A DNA stretch of 64,000 nt from Nocardioidaceae bacterium (GTDB lineage: Bacteria > Actinomycetota > Actinomycetes > Propionibacteriales > Nocardioidaceae). Both the position numbers and the translations under genes were made by a program. Location of the stretch: assembly GCA_018672315.1 (NCBI GenBank), contig CP076053.1:2405827-2469826 (forward strand), in the 5' to 3' direction. Each line of letters opens with the position of its first letter. Positions within the stretch are counted from its first letter, which is position 1. The notes beneath the pieces are model-generated. The model did no database searches, was not told where the DNA came from, and was given only the letters and a program-made list of their open reading frames with translations. Below, piece after piece: positions 45,826 through 55,919 of this stretch.

Positions 45826-47209
45826 CCCGGACCCGCGGGCGACGGCCGCGCCGCTGCTGCTGGCCGTCGACGGCGGCACCCAGAGCACCAAGGTGCTGCT
45901 GGTGGACGCGAGGGGCACGGTGCACGCCCGCGCGCAGGTGGCGCTGCAGCCGCTGGACCGCAGGGACGAGGGCGTCGCCGAGCACCCGGGCGACGACCTG
46001 TGGGAGTCGCTGGTCGCAGCCGTGCGCTCGCTGCTGCGCGACTGGGGCGGGGACCCCGCGCGCGTCGTCGGCCTCGGACTGTGCAGCATCCGGTGCTGCC
46101 AGGTGCTGCTCGACGAGACGGGGCAGCTCGTCGCGCCGGTGCGCAGCTGGATGGACGCGCGCACCTGGCATCCCTGGGCCGACGACGAGCACGCCGAGGA
46201 CCCGCGCGTCGCCACCGTCGGTGCGGCCTCGGCCTACCTGACCGCACGGCTCACCGGGCGCCGCGCCGACGCCGCCGCGGCGTACGACCAGGTCTGGCTC
46301 GCCGCCAACCAGTTGCCTGCGGCGCTGCTGCCGACGCTCGTCGCGCCGGGGGAGCCGCTCGGCCCGCTGACCGAGGACGCGTCGCGGCTGCTCGGGCTCG
46401 AGGTAGGGCTGCCGGTCGTCGCGACCGGCAACGACAAGGCCGTCGAGGCCCTCGGCGGCGGCCTCGTCGAGGAGACCGACGACGTGCTGCTCTCCCTGGG
46501 CACCTACGCCGCCGCGATGACCCCGGTCGCCGAGGGCTCCGCGCGGGCCGAGGCCGCGGCGTACGGGGCGTCGACCTGGCTGAACGAGGCGTGCCCGGCC
46601 GGGACCCGGCTGGCCGAGACCGGCGGCGTACGCCACGGCATGGGCACCGTGACGTGGACCGCCGACCTCCTCGGTGCCGACGTCGCCGACCTCGCCCGCG
46701 CCGCAGCCGAGGTGCCCGCCGGCGCCCGGGACCTGGTCTGCGTGCCCGACTGGTTGGCACCGGGGGACCAGCCCTGGCGTCGCGGCGCGCTGGTCGGGCT
46801 GACCGGTGCCCACGGACGCGCCGAGGTGGCGCGCGCCGTGGTCGAGGGGCTGCTCCTCACCCTCGCCGACCACGTACGCGCCGCGGAGGCCGACCTCGGT
46901 GGCCGGTTCGCACGTCTCGTGCTCACCGGTGGCGGGGCGCGGTCCGAGCTCCTCACCGCCATCGCAGCAGCCGCGTGCGACCTGCCGGTCGTGCGCCCTG
47001 TCGAGACCGACGCCGCCGGGATGGGGGCCGCGGTGTGCGCGGCCGTGGGGACCGGTGTGCACCCCGACTGGTCCACGGCGGTCAAGTCGATGGTGGGGCG
47101 CCGGGCGCCGGTCGCGCCCGACCCGGACCTCGTCGCGGCGTACGCCCGCCTGGCCCCTCGTCACCGCGCGCTGCGGGACGGCGTCGCCGGGCTCCTCCAG
47201 CGCCTCTGA
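45818..47209 (+). CDS. FGGY family carbohydrate kinase
   Basis: A 463-residue sugar/polyol kinase. The N-terminal phosphate loop is LLAVDGGTQSTKVLLVDARG (about 13-32); SWMDARTWHPW and ATGNDKAVEALGGG follow, and the C-terminal FGGY box LVLTGGGARSELLTAIAA contains the ATP-binding Gly-rich turn. It phosphorylates a pentose, ketose or polyol with ATP; the exact sugar cannot be named. GTG at 45818 overlaps the oxidase end. The set SDR, oxidase, kinase suggests oxidation and phosphorylation of one carbon source without a linked transporter. Confidence 0.9.
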   Translation: MPDPDPRATAAPLLLAVDGGTQSTKVLLVDARGTVHARAQVALQPLDRRDEGVAEHPGDDLWESLVAAVRSLLRDWGGDPARVVGLGLCSIRCCQVLLDETGQLVAPVRSWMDARTWHPWADDEHAEDPRVATVGAASAYLTARLTGRRADAAAAYDQVWLAANQLPAALLPTLVAPGEPLGPLTEDASRLLGLEVGLPVVATGNDKAVEALGGGLVEETDDVLLSLGTYAAAMTPVAEGSARAEAAAYGASTWLNEACPAGTRLAETGGVRHGMGTVTWTADLLGADVADLARAAAEVPAGARDLVCVPDWLAPGDQPWRRGALVGLTGAHGRAEVARAVVEGLLLTLADHVRAAEADLGGRFARLVLTGGGARSELLTAIAAAACDLPVVRPVETDAAGMGAAVCAAVGTGVHPDWSTAVKSMVGRRAPVAPDPDLVAAYARLAPRHRALRDGVAGLLQRL

Positions 47210-47328
47210 GACGCGGCGCGACTCGTCCCCGATGTCCGGTTGTCCGGGTGTGGGGCACGGGGGACCGGGCATGTTGTGCGCAACCGGAGCACCCTCCGGC
47301 TTCCCCCACGTCGAGACGAAGGACCGTG

Positions 47329-47853
47329 ATGACCGAGCAGCAGTCGACCAGCGCCCCCACCCAGTCCGCCGGCCCCGCCGGAAACCCGACGACCGCCACC
47401 CCGGGCGAGACCCGGGCGGACCTGGAGAAGCGCGAGCAGGCCAGCGTGCTCATCACCGACCAGGGGCGCACCAGCATCGCCGACACCGTGGTCTCGAAGA
47501 TCGCCGGCATCGCCTGCCGCGAGACGCCCGGCGTCCACGCCGTCGGCGGCGGCGCCGCACGCGCCGTCGGAGCACTGCGCGAGCGCATCCCCGGGTCGCG
47601 CACCAACCACAGCCAGGGCGTCGGCGTCGAGGTCGGCGAGCGACAGACGGCCATCGACCTCGACATCGTCGTGGAGTACGGCGAGGACATGGCCGAGCTG
47701 GCCTCCACCATCCGCCGCAACGTGACCGCAGCCGTGGAGAAGATGAGCGCGCTGGAGGTCACCGAGGTCAACATCACCGTGCACGACGTGCACCTCGGCG
47801 ACCTCGACGCCGAGCAGGCGACCGCGGCGCCGACCCAGCGCAGGGTCGAGTGA
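47329..47853 (+). CDS. Asp23/Gls24 family envelope stress protein
   Basis: A 174-residue member of the Asp23/Gls24 family, which in Firmicutes is tethered to the membrane by AmaP and responds to alkaline or envelope stress. After a 35-residue polar tail, the core (about 38-160) has SIADTVVSKIAGIACRETPGVHAV, VEVGERQTAIDLDIVVEYG and VTEVNITVHDVH, all typical. The ATG at 47329 follows AAGGA. It heads a five- to six-gene cluster up to 50095. Confidence 0.92.
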   Translation: MTEQQSTSAPTQSAGPAGNPTTATPGETRADLEKREQASVLITDQGRTSIADTVVSKIAGIACRETPGVHAVGGGAARAVGALRERIPGSRTNHSQGVGVEVGERQTAIDLDIVVEYGEDMAELASTIRRNVTAAVEKMSALEVTEVNITVHDVHLGDLDAEQATAAPTQRRVE

Positions 47854-47872
47854 GACTGGCACCATCGGGTCC

Positions 47873-48238
47873 GTGACCCAGCCAGGCGACGCAGGCGACG
47901 CAGCCGACGCAGCCGACGCAGCCGACGGGCCGGTCTCCCGCGAGGGAGGACCGGACCCGGCCGCCGAGCTCGCCCGGCGTCGCCGCGAGGTCGTCAAAGC
48001 TCTCCACCCCGACGTCGGTGGCGACCCCGAGGCGTTCGTCGCCGCGATGCGGGCCCTCGACGACGAAGGTGCCGCAGGGCGTGCCTCCGCCGCCCGCACC
48101 CAGGGGCCGGACGGGTTCGCCTCACCGGCCCGCGGGCCCGCCGTCCGCGTGACCTGGCGTGGCCGGCTCCGCCGAGCGCGGCGCAAAGCGGCCCGTACGG
48201 TCAGCCGCCGGCGCTTCATCGACGTGCCACGTCGGTGA
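47873..48238 (+). CDS. Small J-domain-like (HPD motif) basic protein
   Basis: A 121-residue protein with an acidic Gly/Asp/Ala repeat tail (encoded by GACGCAGGCGACGCAGCC-type repeats), a short central part ARRRREVVKALHPDVGGDPEAFVAAMRAL (about 34-62) that resembles helix II, the HPD loop and helix III of a J-domain, and a strongly basic C-terminus (VTWRGRLRRARRKAARTVSRRRF). The full J-domain is not present. It may recruit DnaK or simply be a remnant. It lies inside the Asp23 cluster. GTG start. Confidence 0.7.
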   Translation: MTQPGDAGDAADAADAADGPVSREGGPDPAAELARRRREVVKALHPDVGGDPEAFVAAMRALDDEGAAGRASAARTQGPDGFASPARGPAVRVTWRGRLRRARRKAARTVSRRRFIDVPRR

Positions 48239-48346
48239 GCGCCCGCCTCCCAGTCCGTCTCATCCGACCGTCCCAGCCCCCACCGCCACCCCCACCGCCA
48301 GCCCAACCGCCAGCCCCACCGCCAGCCCCACCGCCAGGAGCCCACG

Positions 48347-48520
48347 ATGTCCCTCCCCGTCGCCGGTCTGCTGTCCGGACTCGCCCTCGCCCTGCTCATC
48401 ACCCTCGGTGGCTTCACCGGGCTCCTGCTCGGCATCGTGCTCGGCGCAGGCGGCTATCTCGCCGGAGCGCAGGCCTCGGGCGAGATCGACCTGCGCGAGC
48501 TGCGTCGGGGGCGCCGGTGA
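48347..48520 (+). CDS. Small DUF2273-type membrane protein
   Basis: A 57-residue protein, too short to be noticed easily: MSLPVAGLLSGLALALLITL then a glycine-rich second helix (FTGLLLGIVLGAGGYLAGA) and a short acidic-basic tail (EIDLRELRRGRR). This matches the small two-helix DUF2273 proteins found in Asp23/AmaP clusters. The ATG at 48347 follows CCAGGAG, after a C-rich, G-poor 12-bp tandem repeat leader (48274-48338). The stop overlaps the next start by GTGA. Confidence 0.82.
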   Translation: MSLPVAGLLSGLALALLITLGGFTGLLLGIVLGAGGYLAGAQASGEIDLRELRRGRR

Positions 48521-48879
48521 GCGCCGCGCTCGAGCTGCGGGAGACCCGCGGCCGGCTCGAGGTGCGCTCCGCCGTCGTGCGCAAGGTCGCGACGCGTCTG
48601 GCGCAGGAGGTGGCCGGTGTGGTGCCCCGTGACGGGGGCGCGGGCGCCCTGCTCGGCCGTCACGGGTCGCCCCACGTCGAGCTGGTCTACGAGGGCCCGC
48701 ACGTCGACGCGGTCGTCCGTTGCGACGTCACCTGGCCGTGCGACCTCGACGCTGTCGCCGCCGCGGTCCGCGACCGGGTCCGGGGGACCACCCCGACGTA
48801 CGCGGGCGTCACGCTGCGCACCGTCGACGTGCGCGTACGCCCCGTGCTCACTGCCGTGCCGCGACGGAGGGCCTCGTGA
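48517..48879 (+). CDS. Second Asp23/Gls24-like protein
   Basis: A 120-residue divergent relative of Asp23. It has VVRKVATRLAQEVAGVVPRD near the start, HVELVYEGPHVDAVVRCDVTWPCDLDAVAAAVRDRV in the middle and the typical ending YAGVTLRTVDVRVRPVL. GTG at 48517 overlaps the DUF2273-type stop and its own TGA overlaps the next GTG, so the cluster is translationally coupled from here to the AmaP gene. Role: presumed envelope-stress complex component. Confidence 0.8.
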   Translation: MSAALELRETRGRLEVRSAVVRKVATRLAQEVAGVVPRDGGAGALLGRHGSPHVELVYEGPHVDAVVRCDVTWPCDLDAVAAAVRDRVRGTTPTYAGVTLRTVDVRVRPVLTAVPRRRAS

Positions 48880-49463
48880 GGGGCCTCCTCGCCAGGCTGC
48901 GGAGTAGGCGCGCACCACGGCGACCGCGCATCGTGACCGCGGCGCCGCACGCCGTGCCCGCCGTGGTCTGGCCCGCCCTGCTCGTGCCCGTGCTCTTCGT
49001 CGCCGCCGGGGCGGTCGCCGTGCGCGACCTCCTGGTCGCGCAGGGCTGGCTCGGCGGCACGCCGTGGACCGGTGAGGCGGTGCGCCTGCTGGACGGAGCC
49101 GACCTCGCCGCCGTGCCCTGGTGGGCCTCGGTGCCGGCCGTCGTGGTGGGGCTGTTGCTGCTCCTCACCGCTCTGCGTCCCGCGCGCACCACGCACCGGG
49201 CGGCGCGCGACGGGCTCGACCTCTGGCTCACGCCCGACGCCGTCGCGGCGATGGCGCACGCGACCGCGGACCGCGTGAACGGCGTGGTCGACGTCGAGAG
49301 CTCGGCCTCGCGCACGGGTCGACGTGTGCGCCTGCTCGTGCACGCCCGCAGCGAGCCCGACGCCGTCCGCGCCCGGGTGGCGCAACGGCTCGCCGACGTC
49401 GGTGTGGACGGCCTCGTGCCCCGCGTACGGCTCACGGTGCGGGTGCGGGAGGTCGGCCGATGA
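48876..49463 (+). CDS. DUF6286-type membrane protein of the Asp23 cluster
   Basis: A 195-residue protein with two membrane helices (about 25-48 and 85-105) separated by a short extracellular loop, then a cytoplasmic domain (about 110-195: VAAMAHATADRVNGVVDVESSASRTGRRVRLLV) with an Asp23-like alpha/beta pattern. The arrangement matches DUF6286, which sits between Asp23 and AmaP genes in actinobacteria. GTG at 48876 overlaps the previous stop and ATGA overlaps the next start. Confidence 0.8.
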   Translation: MRGLLARLRSRRAPRRPRIVTAAPHAVPAVVWPALLVPVLFVAAGAVAVRDLLVAQGWLGGTPWTGEAVRLLDGADLAAVPWWASVPAVVVGLLLLLTALRPARTTHRAARDGLDLWLTPDAVAAMAHATADRVNGVVDVESSASRTGRRVRLLVHARSEPDAVRARVAQRLADVGVDGLVPRVRLTVRVREVGR

Positions 49464-50095
49464 GGGGCGCGGTCGGGTGGTGGGACCGCCTCGTCGTGCT
49501 CCTGCTCGGGGGTGGACTCCTGGCGGGTGGGCTCGCGCTTCTCGAGCTGCGCTACGAGGTGCTGCGCACGTGGCCCTCGGTGCTGGTCGTCGACCGCGCG
49601 CGAGAGCTGCTCGACCAGCCCTGGGCGTACGCCGCCCTCGCGGCCGTCGGGGTCGTCCTGGCCGTGATCGGGCTGATGTGGCTGTGGGCGCACGTGCCGC
49701 GCCGCGCGGCCTCACGCGTACGCCTCGCGGCCTCGGACCCCACGGGTCGGCTCGACGTCGACCTGGACGCCCTCGCCGACGCCGTCGCAGCCCGTGCCGA
49801 GGCCGGCACGAACCTGGCGTCGGTCTCCGCGAGCACGCGTACGCGCGGCTGGTTCTCCCTGGTCGAGGTCAGTGGTCGGCTCCGTCCCGGCACGGACCCG
49901 GCGGCGCTGGTCGACGCGGCCACGCAGATCAGTGAGGACCTCGCCGCCGCCTTCCCCGACGACGGGGTGACCGGCCGCCTGATGGTCTCGGCGCCGGCAC
50001 GCAGGACGCGTACGTCGGGCTCCGGGGCGACCGTCGTCGAGGACTCGACCGACGACTCGACCGAGGACTCGATCGAGGAATCTGCCCGGGGCTGA
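49460..50095 (+). CDS. amaP: Alkaline shock response membrane anchor protein (AmaP-like)
   Basis: A 211-residue protein with two N-terminal membrane helices (about 10-30 and 52-75), typical of AmaP, the anchor that holds Asp23 at the membrane. The C-terminal domain (DVDLDALADAVAARAEAGTNLASVSAS ... ISEDLAAAFPDDGVTGRLMVS) is cytoplasmic, and the tail is an acidic Asp/Ser/Thr/Glu repeat (DSTDDSTEDSIEES). ATGA overlap with the preceding gene. It ends 2 bp before the convergent class II fumarase gene. Confidence 0.8.
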   Translation: MRGAVGWWDRLVVLLLGGGLLAGGLALLELRYEVLRTWPSVLVVDRARELLDQPWAYAALAAVGVVLAVIGLMWLWAHVPRRAASRVRLAASDPTGRLDVDLDALADAVAARAEAGTNLASVSASTRTRGWFSLVEVSGRLRPGTDPAALVDAATQISEDLAAAFPDDGVTGRLMVSAPARRTRTSGSGATVVEDSTDDSTEDSIEESARG

Positions 50096-50097
50096 GC

Positions 50098-51519
50098 TCA
50101 GGTGCCCGGTCGGGTCATGCTCTCCACGTCGAGGGCCTCGTCGAGCTGCTCCTCGGTGAGGTCACCGCGCTCGACGTACCCCATCTCCAGGGTCTGCTCG
50201 CGGATGGTGCGCCCCTCCTTGATCGCGGCCTTCGCGATCTTGGAGGCCTCCTCGTAGCCGATGTGACGGTTCAGCGGCGTCACCACCGAGGGGGAGGCCT
50301 CGGCGTAGCGGCGGCACTGGTCGCGGTCGGCCTCGATCCCATCGATGCACCGGTCGGCGAGCAGCGTCGAGGAGTTCGTGAGCAGCCGGATCGACTCCAG
50401 CAGGTTGCGCGCGATCATCGGCATCATCACGTTGAGCTCGAAGTTGCCCTGGGAGCCGCCGAACGCGATCGCGGCGTCGTTGCCGATGACCTGGGCGGCG
50501 ACCTGCAGCGTCGCCTCGGGGAGCACGGGATTGACCTTGCCGGGCATGATGCTCGACCCCGGCTGCAGGTCCGGCAGGTGGATCTCGGCCAGCCCCGTGG
50601 TCGGGCCCGAGCTCATCCAGCGGAGGTCGTTGCAGATCTTGGTGAGGCTGACCGCGACCACGCGCAGCATCCCGGAGAGCTCCACCAGCGCGTCGCGCGC
50701 ACCTTGGGCCTCGAAGTGGTCGCGGGCCTCGGTGAACGGCAGGCCCGTCTCCTCGGCGAGCAGCTCGGTGACGCGGGCGCCGAACCCCTCGGGGGTGTTG
50801 ATACCGGTGCCGACCGCGGTGCCGCCGATGGGCAGCTCGGCCAGGCGGGGGAGCACGGCGTCGACGCGCTCGGCGCCGTTGCGGATCGCGCGTGCGTAGC
50901 CGGAGAACTCCTGGCCGAGGGTGACCGGGGTGGCGTCCATGAGGTGCGTACGCCCCGACTTCACGACGTCGGAGAACTCCTCGGCCTTGCGCTCCAGGGC
51001 CTCGGCGAGGTGGTCCAGCGCGGGCTTCAGGGTGCGCTGGGAGGCCTCGGTGGCGGCGACGTGGATCGAGGTCGGGAACGTGTCGTTGCTCGACTGGCTC
51101 GCGTTGACGTCGTCGTTGGGGTGCACGTCCACGCCGGCGCGGGCGCACAGCGAGGCCAGCACCTCGTTCATGTTCATGTTCGAGCTCGTGCCGGACCCGG
51201 TCTGGAAGACGTCGATCGGGAACTCGTCGTCGTGGTCGCCGGCTGCCACCTTCTCGGTGGCGGCGACGATGGCGTCGCGCTGCTCGGCGGTGATGATCTC
51301 CAGCTCGGCGTTCGTGCGCGCGCAGGCCGCCTTGAGCAACGCCATCGCGCGGACGTGGGAGGAGTCGATGCCGCGGCCGGAGATCGGGAAGTTCTCCACG
51401 GCGCGCTGGGTCTGGGCGCGCCACAGGGCGTCCTTCGGGACCTCGACGTCGCCCATCGAGTCGTGCTCGGTGCGGGTCTCGCCGGTCGGCTTGCCAGAGG
51501 GGTCCAGTGCGGGGCTCAT
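50098..51519 (-). CDS. fumC: Fumarate hydratase, class II
   Basis: Iron-independent tetrameric fumarase of the citric acid cycle, hydrating fumarate to malate. The 473 residues carry the superfamily signature [15 protein letters not shown] (about 327-341), [16 protein letters not shown] and SSNDTFPTS. The start ATG at 51519 gives a 12-residue extension before the usual [13 protein letters not shown] second, unrelated class I Fe-S fumarase is at 53116-54816. It is convergent with the AmaP-like gene and divergent from the gene at 51615. Confidence 0.96.
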   Translation of the reverse strand: MSPALDPSGKPTGETRTEHDSMGDVEVPKDALWRAQTQRAVENFPISGRGIDSSHVRAMALLKAACARTNAELEIITAEQRDAIVAATEKVAAGDHDDEFPIDVFQTGSGTSSNMNMNEVLASLCARAGVDVHPNDDVNASQSSNDTFPTSIHVAATEASQRTLKPALDHLAEALERKAEEFSDVVKSGRTHLMDATPVTLGQEFSGYARAIRNGAERVDAVLPRLAELPIGGTAVGTGINTPEGFGARVTELLAEETGLPFTEARDHFEAQGARDALVELSGMLRVVAVSLTKICNDLRWMSSGPTTGLAEIHLPDLQPGSSIMPGKVNPVLPEATLQVAAQVIGNDAAIAFGGSQGNFELNVMMPMIARNLLESIRLLTNSSTLLADRCIDGIEADRDQCRRYAEASPSVVTPLNRHIGYEEASKIAKAAIKEGRTIREQTLEMGYVERGDLTEEQLDEALDVESMTRPGT

Positions 51520-51614
51520 GGTCCCCTCCTATCCGGACGGACCGGAGGTCACGCCTGGCTGGACGGGTGGCGCGCTGTCCGGTGATCCGTACGACCCCCG
51601 GGCATCATGTGGAC

Positions 51615-52196
51615 ATGTCCCAGTGGTTGGAGCAGCTGAGCACCCTGCAGGTCCTCCTGCTCGTCGTCGCCGTCGTCTTCGGCGGCTCGATCATCGCCAC
51701 CGTCGTCGGAGCGCTGCTGGTACGGCGAGGGCGACGCAGCCCCAAGGTGCTGCGGCTGTGGAGCAAGATCGCCGAGAAGGCATTTCTCGCGGTGCGTCGG
51801 CCGCTGACGATCGTGGTGCTGGACGAGGTGACAGCGGTGATCCAGACGGGTCACTACACCCAGAACATCTCCGACGCGCTCATCGAGAACTACGACGAGA
51901 TCAAGGGGCTGGTGGCCGAGAAGGTCGCCGAGGACCGCAACACCAAGCTCGTGCAGCGGCTGCCCGGCTACGACGCGATCGTCTCCGAGGCGACCGAGAT
52001 GGTGCTGCGGGTGACGATCCAGATGCTCGCGGACCCGCGTACGGACGAGCTCGTGCGCGACGCCCTGCGCAACAACGTGCAGCAGATCCGCCAGGCCGTC
52101 CGCGAACGTGAGCACGAGGCGATCGACGAGCACGAGCCCCCCGACCCGGCCGGCACCGGCGCCCCGATCCCCGAGAGTTCCCGCTACGCCCGCTGA
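51615..52196 (+). CDS. Single-helix membrane protein of unknown function
   Basis: A 193-residue protein with one N-terminal membrane helix (about 11-37, LQVLLLVVAVVFGGSIIATVVGALL) and a long helical cytoplasmic domain with WSKIAEKAFLAVRRPLTIVVLDEVTAVIQTGHYTQNISD-type segments and repeated amphipathic helices. I do not recognise a domain. The stop TGA (52194-52196) overlaps the first base of a 21-bp tandem repeat array. It is divergent from fumC. Confidence 0.65.
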   Translation: MSQWLEQLSTLQVLLLVVAVVFGGSIIATVVGALLVRRGRRSPKVLRLWSKIAEKAFLAVRRPLTIVVLDEVTAVIQTGHYTQNISDALIENYDEIKGLVAEKVAEDRNTKLVQRLPGYDAIVSEATEMVLRVTIQMLADPRTDELVRDALRNNVQQIRQAVREREHEAIDEHEPPDPAGTGAPIPESSRYAR

Positions 52197-52257
52197 GAGG
52201 GCACACAATCACGCCGAGAGGGCACAAAGTTCGGCCGAGAGGGCACACAATCACGCT
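52195..52257 (+). repeat. Three tandem 21-bp repeats (forward array)
   Basis: Units start at 52195, 52216 and 52237, each beginning GAGAGGGCACA. Unit 1 and unit 3 differ in the last base only. They begin exactly at the stop codon of the upstream gene and run into the last codons of the convergent methyltransferase gene. A facing array of the same unit on the minus strand is at 52326-52388. Confidence 0.92.
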
Positions 52258-52982
52258 CTGTGGGCCAGGTGCAGCCAGTACTGCTCGTCGCGTGCGCCGA
52301 GGCGTACGTCGTAGCTGACCGCGGACACGCGATTCTCTGCCCTCTCGCGGTGATTTCCTGCCCTCTCGGCGGCACTTTGTGCCCTCTCGGCGAAGGTGGC
52401 CCGCAGCGCGTCGAGCAGGCCGTCCTCGCGGGTCATCGACCAGATGACGAGGAGGCCGCCCGGGGAGAGGGCGTCGCGGCAGCGCCGCAGGAAGTCCGTC
52501 CGGTAGAGGCGGGCGTTGTCCTCGTGCACGAGGTACGCCGGGCCGTTGTCGACGTCGAGGAGCACCAGGTCGTACGCCGCCTCGTCGCTCCCCGCGATGA
52601 CATCGGCGACGTCCCCGACGACCACCTCGACCCGCGGGTCGGAGACCAGCCTCGACCCGTGGGGCACCGTCCCCTCTCGCATCCAGTCGACGACCGCAGG
52701 CTCGATCTCGACGACGCGTACGCGCTCCACCCGGCCGTCCCCCAGCACCTCCGCGAGGGTGAAGCCGAGTCCCAACCCGCCGACCAGCATCCGTCGCGGC
52801 GACACACACCGTGACAGCGACTCCGCCGCCAGGGCGCGCTCCGAAGTCGTCTCGGCGTCGTCCATCACGAAGATCCCGTTGACCCGCAGCTCGAGCACGA
52901 GTCGCCCGCCACGATGGACCCGACGCAGCAGCACCTCGCCGCGCGGCGAGGTCGCCCGACCCAGCAGCTCCGGCTCGTCCAT
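52251..52982 (-). CDS. Spermidine synthase-like methyltransferase-fold protein
   Basis: A 243-residue protein with the SAM/aminopropyl-transferase Rossmann core: VGGLGLGFTLAEVL, VRVVEIEPAVVDW, and DLVLLDVDNGPAYLVHEDNARLY, as in spermidine synthase relatives. It may be a methyltransferase or aminopropyltransferase-like enzyme. Residues 199-219 are three imperfect heptads (ERAQSAA, ERAGNHR, ERAENRV) encoded by a 21-bp repeat array; they interrupt the usual fold between RATF and SYDVRLGARDEQYWLHLA. ATG at 52982. The 3' end overlaps the facing forward array. Confidence 0.8.
   Translation of the reverse strand: MDEPELLGRATSPRGEVLLRRVHRGGRLVLELRVNGIFVMDDAETTSERALAAESLSRCVSPRRMLVGGLGLGFTLAEVLGDGRVERVRVVEIEPAVVDWMREGTVPHGSRLVSDPRVEVVVGDVADVIAGSDEAAYDLVLLDVDNGPAYLVHEDNARLYRTDFLRRCRDALSPGGLLVIWSMTREDGLLDALRATFAERAQSAAERAGNHRERAENRVSAVSYDVRLGARDEQYWLHLAHRA
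52326..52388 (-). repeat. Three tandem 21-bp repeats (reverse array, inside a coding region)
   Basis: On the minus strand the units begin at 52388, 52367 and 52346 with GAGAGGGCA. They are in frame with the methyltransferase gene and encode heptads starting Glu-Arg-Ala. With the forward array at 52195-52257 they form facing inverted arrays separated by 68 bp. Confidence 0.92.
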
Positions 52983-53085
52983 GCGTCCACCGTCCCAGAC
53001 CAACAGGCGTCACGCGCCACGGCAGCCCCGGCCACGCTCGGCCTCGGTCAGCCGCGCCGGTGATGCCTGTCGTTCTCAGACGATC

Positions 53086-53115
53086 GGGTCGACGACACGG
53101 CGAGCCCGTCGACCC
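53086..53115 (-). terminator. Hairpin after the class I fumarase gene
   Basis: GGGTCGACG (53086-53094) pairs with CGTCGACCC (53107-53115) over 9 bp with a 12-base loop. It starts directly after the fumarase stop on the minus strand. Confidence 0.65.
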
Positions 53116-54816
<1,701 letters not shown>

Positions 54817-54840
54817 ACCGTAGTGCCACGCGGCGGCCCC

Positions 54841-55872
54841 TCAGGCCTCCGGTGATTCCGGTGAGAAGGAGGACGCTCGCGGCACCAGCTCGACCGGCAC
54901 CGTGACGTGCCGCTCGGGCAGCTCCTCGCCCCGGAGGAGGCGTACGACCTGCCGCGCGGCGAGCGTGCCCTGCGCCGCGACGTCCTGGCGCACGGTGCTC
55001 AGCGACGCGACCCCGGCGAACGGGTGGTCGTCGACGCCGACGAGCGACATCGTGTACGGGAACGTCTGGTTGCGCGACCGCAGCCCGAGGAAGCAGCCGA
55101 ACGCCACCTCGTCGGAGTGCACGAAGGTGCCGGTGGGCGGGGCGGGCGCGTCGAGCAGGCGGAGCACCGCCTCCTTGCCGCCCTCGAGCCCGAAGGGCAC
55201 GTCGATCTCGATGCCGGGGTCGATCTCGAGCCCGGCCGACTCCAGGGCCTGCCGGTAGCCCTCGCGACGTTCGCGGTCGGCCTGCCAGATCTGTCCCTCG
55301 GCGTCGAGCGTGGCGATCTGTCCGATGCGCCGGTGGCCCAGGTCGATCAGGTGCTGTGTCGCCAGCCGGCCGACCTCGCGGTCGTCGATGCTGACCGAGG
55401 GGTAGTCCAGGAGACGGTTGCCGGCGGTGACCACGTGCATCCCGAGCAGAGCGAGACGCTCGGCCTCCGCCGGCAGCATCGGCTGGGTCACCACGAGGAC
55501 CGCGTCGGCCTTGCGGCGCGCGGGCAGGTCGGCGAAGAACTCGTGGCGGGCGTCGCTGCCGTCGATCTGGTAGAGCAGCACGTCGAGCTGGTTGGCGCGC
55601 AGCTCGTGCTCGATGGCCGCGAGGAGCGTGGAGTAGAACCACAGGTCGGCCGAGGTCACCACCACCGCGACGCGGCCGGTGGACTTGCGGGCCAATCCCG
55701 AGGCCTCGGGGGAGACGACGTAGTTGAGCCTCTCGGCCACCTCACGGACGCGTTGGCGCGTCGCGTCGCTGACCCCGGGGCGCCCGGAGAGGGTGCGCGA
55801 GACGGTGGCGATGGAGACCTTCGCGGCACGGGCGACGTCGTACATCGAAGCGGTGGTGGGCTGGTCGTTCAC
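54841..55872 (-). CDS. LacI family transcriptional regulator of the glucoside cluster
   Basis: A 343-residue repressor. The N-terminal LacI helix-turn-helix and hinge are clear (MYDVARAAKVSIATVSRTLSG near 10-30, LNYVVSPEASGLARK). The effector domain has the periplasmic-binding-like fold and the typical VGVDDHPFAGVASLSTVRQD ending. It is divergent from the GH1 gene; only 47 bp separate the starts, and an imperfect palindrome with CTAG centre lies just before the GH1 start. The GTG at 55872 follows AGGAGGT. Confidence 0.92.
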   Translation of the reverse strand: MNDQPTTASMYDVARAAKVSIATVSRTLSGRPGVSDATRQRVREVAERLNYVVSPEASGLARKSTGRVAVVVTSADLWFYSTLLAAIEHELRANQLDVLLYQIDGSDARHEFFADLPARRKADAVLVVTQPMLPAEAERLALLGMHVVTAGNRLLDYPSVSIDDREVGRLATQHLIDLGHRRIGQIATLDAEGQIWQADRERREGYRQALESAGLEIDPGIEIDVPFGLEGGKEAVLRLLDAPAPPTGTFVHSDEVAFGCFLGLRSRNQTFPYTMSLVGVDDHPFAGVASLSTVRQDVAAQGTLAARQVVRLLRGEELPERHVTVPVELVPRASSFSPESPEA

Positions 55873-55900
55873 CGAGTCTGACCTCCTGCGCGTGGGTGGA

Positions 55901-55916
55901 CGCGCGCTAGCGTGCG
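55901..55916. promoter_or_regulatory. Candidate LacI-type operator
   Basis: CGCGCGCTAGCGTGCG is an imperfect palindrome around a central CTAG, a shape common for LacI-family sites. It lies in the 47-bp gap between the divergent lacI-type and GH1 starts, four bases before the GH1 ATG. Confidence 0.5.
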
Positions 55917-55919
55917 GTC

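Noticed and set aside
52195-52388. CRISPR-like array
   Set aside because: Units are contiguous without spacers, in facing orientation, and partly within a coding frame; no cas genes are present.
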